Assembly (NCBI RefSeq): GCF_001613445.1
Contig: NZ_BDCJ01000012.1
Coordinates: 62,001-126,000 of the forward strand
Origin: Nocardia grenadensis NBRC 108939
GTDB lineage: Bacteria > Actinomycetota > Actinomycetes > Mycobacteriales > Mycobacteriaceae
Length of the DNA: 64,000 bases
Reading direction: 5' to 3'
The notes beneath the pieces were generated by a model. That model made no database searches and was not told the origin of the DNA. It saw only the letters and a program-made list of their open reading frames with translations. A program made the position numbers and the translations under genes. Below are positions 60,648-64,000 of the stretch, piece after piece; the stretch's first letter is position 1; each line of letters starts with the position of its first letter.

Positions 60648-61559
60648 TCAGGGTTGTAGTACGTATTTCCCGCGCACCCCGCCCCGGGCGAGTTCCCGGT
60701 GGGCGTCGGCGGCCCGGTCGAGCGGTAGGACGGCGTGCACCCGGGCCGGAAGACGGCCGCTCGCGGCATCGGCGAGGAACCCGGCGAGTCGTTCCGCGTC
60801 GGGTTGTACCGCGACGGCACGGACGGTGATACCGCGTTCGGCCGGTGGTTCGGCGCCGGGCCGCACTCCGACGAACAGGCCGCCGTCGCGGACCAGCGGC
60901 AAGGCCGCTTCCTGAAGGGCGGCGGCATCGGCCACCGCGTCCCAACCCGGGGTGGCGGTGGCGGTGAAATCGGCGCCGAGCCCGCGTACGAACTCCTCGT
61001 CGGTGACGCGGGCCAGTCCGGTGACCCGCCAGCCGCGCTCCTGCGCGAACCGGGTCACATAGCCGCCGACGGCCCCGGCGGCACCCGTGACCAGCAGGTC
61101 ACGGCCTTCCCCGGCGCCGAGCAGATCCACCAGCTGGGCCGCCGTGAGACTGTTGAGCGGGACGGTCGCCGCGGTGGCCGGATCGAGTTCGTCGGGCACG
61201 CGGGCGATAACGCTCACCGGGACGGTCACCTGCTCGGCATAGCTGCCGAAATCGCGGTCGAATCCACCGATCAGGCCCGCGACGCGGGTGCCGACCGGCA
61301 GCTCGACGCCGGGCCCGGCCGCGGTGACGGTGCCGGCGAAATCCGTACCGATCCCGGTGTACTCCGACCGGGTGATCAGGCCGAGGTCGTGGAAGACGCC
61401 CGCGGTCAGCGCGAGGTCGACGGGGTTGACGGTGGCGGCGGCTATCGCGACCTGCACCTGTCCCGCGGCGGGCTCGGTCACGGGTACGTCGATGATCTCG
61501 ATGGAATCGGGTCCGCCCGGGGTACGGACGATCGCGCTGCGGAAAGTACCGGACACGGT
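60648..61559 (-). CDS. NADP-dependent quinone oxidoreductase-like MDR protein
   Basis: 303 residues of the zinc-free MDR (QOR) family: GTFRSAIVRTPGGPDSIEIIDVP, VNPVDLALTAGVF, GTDFAGTVTAAG, VGTRVAG, LLVTGAAGAVGGYVTRFA (NADP loop) and the ending VHAVLPLDRAADAHRELARGGVRGKYVL. No zinc-ligand Cys cluster. The GTG at 61559 is taken as start because CAGGAGG lies 5 bases upstream; ATG 61586 has no such site. It is divergent from an HxlR regulator, which probably controls it. Confidence 0.88.
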   Translation of the reverse strand, partial: TVSGTFRSAIVRTPGGPDSIEIIDVPVTEPAAGQVQVAIAAATVNPVDLALTAGVFHDLGLITRSEYTGIGTDFAGTVTAAGPGVELPVGTRVAGLIGGFDRDFGSYAEQVTVPVSVIARVPDELDPATAATVPLNSLTAAQLVDLLGAGEGRDLLVTGAAGAVGGYVTRFAQERGWRVTGLARVTDEEFVRGLGADFTATATPGWDAVADAAALQEAALPLVRDGGLFVGVRPGAEPPAERGITVRAVAVQPDAERLAGFLADAASGRLPARVHAVLPLDRAADAHRELARGGVRGKYVLQP

Positions 61560-61625
61560 GGCCTCCTGTGGTGTTCTCTGTGCCATGACTCCACAATGGT
61601 GTGGTAACTCTCTTTCGGGAAGTAG

Positions 61626-61639
61626 GCACCTGAAAGTGC
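61626..61639. promoter_or_regulatory. Possible HxlR operator
   Basis: GCAC-CTGAAA-GTGC is an inverted repeat centred in the 112 bases between the divergent oxidoreductase and HxlR genes, next to GAAGTAGGCA and GTGCGTA. Its position fits an operator for both genes. Confidence 0.35.
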
Positions 61640-61671
61640 GTATCCCACCGCCGAGTAGGAAGAAGCGGGCT

Positions 61672-62145
61672 ATGGCGACGACGACGGCGGCCCAGCAGCG
61701 GGCGCTGCGCAAGGTGGACTACGACGCGTTCTTCGCGGGATGTCCCAGTCGGCAGCTGCTGGAACGGATCTCCGGGAAATGGGTGGCGCTGGTGCTATCC
61801 GCCCTGGGCAGCGGCGGCCCCCATCCGGGCGTGGCGTGCGGCGGCGAGCCGCAGCCGCTGCGCTACTCCGAGCTGGCCCGCCGGCTGGCCGGGGTCAGCC
61901 AGAAGATGCTCACCCAGACACTGCGCACCCTGGAACGCGACGGCCTGGTGACCCGCACGGTCACGCCGACCGTGCCGGTCACCGTCACCTACGAACTGAC
62001 CGAACTCGGGCTCTCGCTGCACGGGATCATGCGCGGGATCAAGATGTGGGCGGAGGCCCATATGGACGAGGTGCAGGCCAATCGCGAGAAGTTCGACCTC
62101 GGCTCGTCCGCGCCCGAAGCCGTCGGCGTGAACGGTCCGTCCTAG
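61672..62145 (+). CDS. HxlR-family transcription regulator
   Basis: 157 residues. The winged helix of HxlR proteins is clear: FFAGCPSRQLLERISGKWVALVLSAL, LRYSELARRLAGVSQKMLTQTLRTLERDGLVTR and YELTELGLSLHGIM. Cys24 near the N-terminus (AGCPSR) is the position used for redox or electrophile sensing in HypR/QorR-type regulators, which control quinone oxidoreductases. The divergent QOR gene fits this. Its stop overlaps the convergent TetR gene. Confidence 0.9.
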   Translation: MATTTAAQQRALRKVDYDAFFAGCPSRQLLERISGKWVALVLSALGSGGPHPGVACGGEPQPLRYSELARRLAGVSQKMLTQTLRTLERDGLVTRTVTPTVPVTVTYELTELGLSLHGIMRGIKMWAEAHMDEVQANREKFDLGSSAPEAVGVNGPS

Positions 62146-62801
62146 CCCCGCTCCGGTCCGACCAGGCCGCCGACCAGCGCCCGGAGCCCGAGCAGATAGG
62201 TGTCCTCGGCCGTCAACTCGACCCAGCGCGGGCCGAGTTCGGCCAGACGCGGCAGATTATCCGGATCCAGATCGGCGAAGACCTGCGCGCGGAAGGTGGG
62301 GCGGTCGGCGGCGGCGCGCTGGGCGGAGCGGGCGCGGATGATGATCTCGCCCGCCGTGTAGTGCCAGATGATGCGATAGGCGCGGACTGCTTCGTCGAGG
62401 GTGAACCCGCAGCCGACGGCGCCGTCGATGATCGCTTCGGGGGCCCAGAGCGCGGCGACGCCGAGTAGATCGTCGGCGGCGAGGATCTCGACCATCCAGG
62501 CGCGCGCGGCGAGGACATCGTGCATCGCGCGCGCGGCGGTGATCATCCGCTCGCGGGGATCCGCGGGTAGCGGGGGCCATTCCACGTGGTCGGCGTAGTC
62601 CTCGAGGAGTAGCCGCAGCAGTTCGTCCTTGTCACGGACGTGGTGGTAGAGGGCCATCGGGGTACAGCCGAGTTCGGTGGCCACCCGGCGCATGGTGAGC
62701 GCGGCCGGGCCGTCGGCGGCGACCACCGCGTCGGCGGCGGTCACGATCTCGGCGCGGGAGATCTTCGGCGGTCTGCCGGTGCGCGGCGCGGACTCGGTCA
62801 T
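62142..62801 (-). CDS. TetR-family regulator
   Basis: 219 residues starting MTESAPRTGRPPKISRAEIV. The helix-turn-helix is typical: TAADAVVAADGPAALTMRRVATELGCTPMALYHHVRDKDELLRLLLEDYAD. The rest is a TetR_C-type ligand domain (AWMVEILAADDLLGVAALWAPEAII). Divergent from an MFS transporter gene whose start lies in a perfect palindrome, so it is the likely repressor of that transporter. The longer frame (to 62840) is less likely. Confidence 0.92.
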   Translation of the reverse strand: MTESAPRTGRPPKISRAEIVTAADAVVAADGPAALTMRRVATELGCTPMALYHHVRDKDELLRLLLEDYADHVEWPPLPADPRERMITAARAMHDVLAARAWMVEILAADDLLGVAALWAPEAIIDGAVGCGFTLDEAVRAYRIIWHYTAGEIIIRARSAQRAAADRPTFRAQVFADLDPDNLPRLAELGPRWVELTAEDTYLLGLRALVGGLVGPERG

Positions 62802-62858
62802 GGGGTCATCTTGGCGCATCGTCGCTCGCGCTCTGGACACGGCCTTGCTGTGACGCTA

Positions 62859-62880
62859 CTTTTTATACGTGTATAAAAAG
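62859..62880. promoter_or_regulatory. TetR operator overlapping the MFS start
   Basis: CTTTTTATAC (62859-62868) and GTATAAAAAG (62871-62880) form a perfect 22-base palindrome around the central GT. TACTTT at 62857-62862 is a -10 candidate 6 bases before GTG 62869. The palindrome would therefore cover the promoter, the transcription start and the first codons. Confidence 0.7.
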
Positions 62881-64000
62881 TTCTCCGGCCGATCGTCGCT
62901 CGCCCTCGTGGCCGTGGCGACGGCCCAGTTCATGGTCGCGCTGGATATGGCGGTGATGAACGTCGCGCTACCCTCCATCCGCGCCGACCTCGGCTTCGCG
63001 CCCCTGGATCTGGCCTGGGTGGTGCATATCTACGCGCTGACCTTCGGCGGATTCCTGCTGCTCGGTGGTACCGCGAGCGACCTGTTCGGCCGGCGGCGGT
63101 TGCTCACCGCCGGACTGGTGGTCTTCGGTATCGCCTCGCTGGCCGGTGGGCTGGCACAGCAACCGTGGCAGCTCGTGGCCGCCCGCGCCGTCCAGGGTTG
63201 TGCGGCCGCGGCCCTGGCCCCCGCCGCACTGGCGATACTCACCACGACATTCACCGCCGGCCCCGCCCGAGTCCGCGCACTCGGCGTCTGGAGTGCGGTG
63301 AACGCGGCCGGCGGTGCCAGCGGTGTGCTGGTCGGCGGGTTGCTCACCGAATACGCCGAGTGGCGCTGGGTGCTGCTGATCAATGTGCCACTGGTGGCTG
63401 TGGCGGTGGCCGCGGGCGCAGCCGGGATCGGCGCCGAGAGCCGGCCCGCCACCGGGCGCCGGCTCGATCTGCCCGGGGCGGTACTCGTCACCGCCGGAAT
63501 CGGTCTGGTGGTGACCGGCGTGATCCGCACCGACCGGTACGGCTGGTCGGCTCCGGTCACCGTGGCGACCCTGACGGCGGGTGTGCTGTTGCTGGCCGCG
63601 TTCGTCCTGGTCGAAAAGTACTCGCTCGCACCGCTGGTACGGCTCGGGTTGTTCGCCGATCGCTGGGTCCGCGGTGCGAACCTCTTCGTCTTCCTCGCCG
63701 CCGGTGGCCAATTCGCGGCCTTCTACCTGGTCTCGCTCTATATGCAGCAGGTGCTGGGAATGGGCGCGGGCGCCACCGGGGCCGGCTTCCTGCCCTTCTC
63801 GGTGACGAGCGTGGCCGGCATCGTGCTCGCCACCAGAGCCGGCGCGGGCAGATCACCCCGGCCGATCCTGATCGCGGGTGGGCTGGTCACCGCATCCGGG
63901 CTGTTGTGGTTCGCCGCGATCGGCCCGGACGGCGGCTTCCTCACCGATGTCCTGGGACCGTCGATCGTCACCGGCCTGGGTATCGGACTGTGCCTCGCCC
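62869..64000 (+). CDS. MFS (DHA2, EmrB/QacA-type) drug transporter, partial
   Basis: 377 codons are in the window and the frame is still open at its end. Membrane helices are packed throughout. TM1 has QFMVALDMAVMNVALPSI (motif D1 of the 14-TM DHA2 group) and loop 2-3 GTASDLFGRRRLL (motif A). TM4 region QLVAARAVQGCAAAALAP and TM5 WSAVNAAGGASGVLVGGLL...EWRWVLLINVP (motif C) follow. Likely exports a toxic compound with proton antiport. GTG 62869 is used because the -10 spacing suits a leaderless message; GTG 62911 is possible. Confidence 0.9.
   Translation, partial: MYKKFSGRSSLALVAVATAQFMVALDMAVMNVALPSIRADLGFAPLDLAWVVHIYALTFGGFLLLGGTASDLFGRRRLLTAGLVVFGIASLAGGLAQQPWQLVAARAVQGCAAAALAPAALAILTTTFTAGPARVRALGVWSAVNAAGGASGVLVGGLLTEYAEWRWVLLINVPLVAVAVAAGAAGIGAESRPATGRRLDLPGAVLVTAGIGLVVTGVIRTDRYGWSAPVTVATLTAGVLLLAAFVLVEKYSLAPLVRLGLFADRWVRGANLFVFLAAGGQFAAFYLVSLYMQQVLGMGAGATGAGFLPFSVTSVAGIVLATRAGAGRSPRPILIAGGLVTASGLLWFAAIGPDGGFLTDVLGPSIVTGLGIGLCLA

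Noticed and set aside
1..64000. CRISPR arrays, rRNA genes or prophage modules
   Set aside because: No regularly spaced repeats, no rRNA signature and no phage structural or lysis genes were seen on either strand.

Overview
The window is high-GC actinobacterial DNA, almost certainly from a mycolic-acid actinomycete of the Nocardia type. The evidence is gene order and content. fthC-like/galU/glp/rimJ/glpR, arcA, pmt, rsmI, metG, tatD, (rpfB), rsmA, ispE, rplY and pth follow the arrangement I recall for the Mycobacterium tuberculosis Rv0990c-Rv1015c segment. The window also carries ESX-type EspG/PPE-like proteins, an LpqH-family lipoprotein, a complete ergothioneine operon and several apparently leaderless promoters. 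No database search was possible; all assignments rest on reading the proteins and motifs.

Layout. 0-6.6 kb: end of an unknown gene, SAF protein, FmdB zinc ribbon, 5-formyl-THF cyclo-ligase, then galU, a MoeA-like Glp, a RimJ-type acetyltransferase, the GlpR-like membrane protein and tRNA-Ala(CGC). 6.6-9 kb: a low-density strip beside the tRNA with a small secreted peptide, an IS982-type transposase relic and an SPW-repeat membrane protein. 9-16 kb: DUF4254 protein, a glycosyltransferase tail fragment, a frameshifted GAF-GGDEF-EAL enzyme, a ThiF-nitroreductase fusion, a GNAT/LuxI-like acyltransferase and two GyrI-like proteins. 16-22.9 kb: orphan TrbL/VirB6-like protein, SGNH hydrolase coupled to a truncated Rossmann gene, SDR, SoxR, arginine deiminase, GntR regulator. 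22.9-33.6 kb: conserved housekeeping block with dispersed repeats in its intergenic regions, ending with an ABC-F protein.

33.6-37 kb: two Abi-alpha (DUF4393) genes around a DUF445 membrane protein. 37-41 kb: SnoaL-like protein, RF3, L25, peptidyl-tRNA hydrolase. 41-47 kb: egtABCD (minus strand, all overlapping) divergent from egtE. 47-50 kb: a pair of small paralogous resolvase-like proteins, an XRE/DUF5753 regulator with DUF397 partner and a decayed second DUF397. 50-53 kb: DUF3558 lipoprotein, helical protein, PPE-like protein and EspG, an orphan type VII secretion cassette. 53-54.8 kb: membrane protein and LpqH-like lipoprotein. 54.9-60.3 kb: four tightly packed genes (two unknowns, TPR protein, CHAT protease). 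60.3-64 kb: decayed copy of the resolvase-like gene with its conserved leader, quinone oxidoreductase/HxlR pair, and TetR/MFS pair, the last running off the window.

Most interesting candidates for undescribed biology: the CHAT-TPR four-gene operon, the Abi-alpha/DUF445/Abi-alpha locus, the ThiF-nitroreductase/acyltransferase/c-di-GMP neighbourhood, and the small resolvase-like family whose upstream leader is conserved even beside a dead copy.
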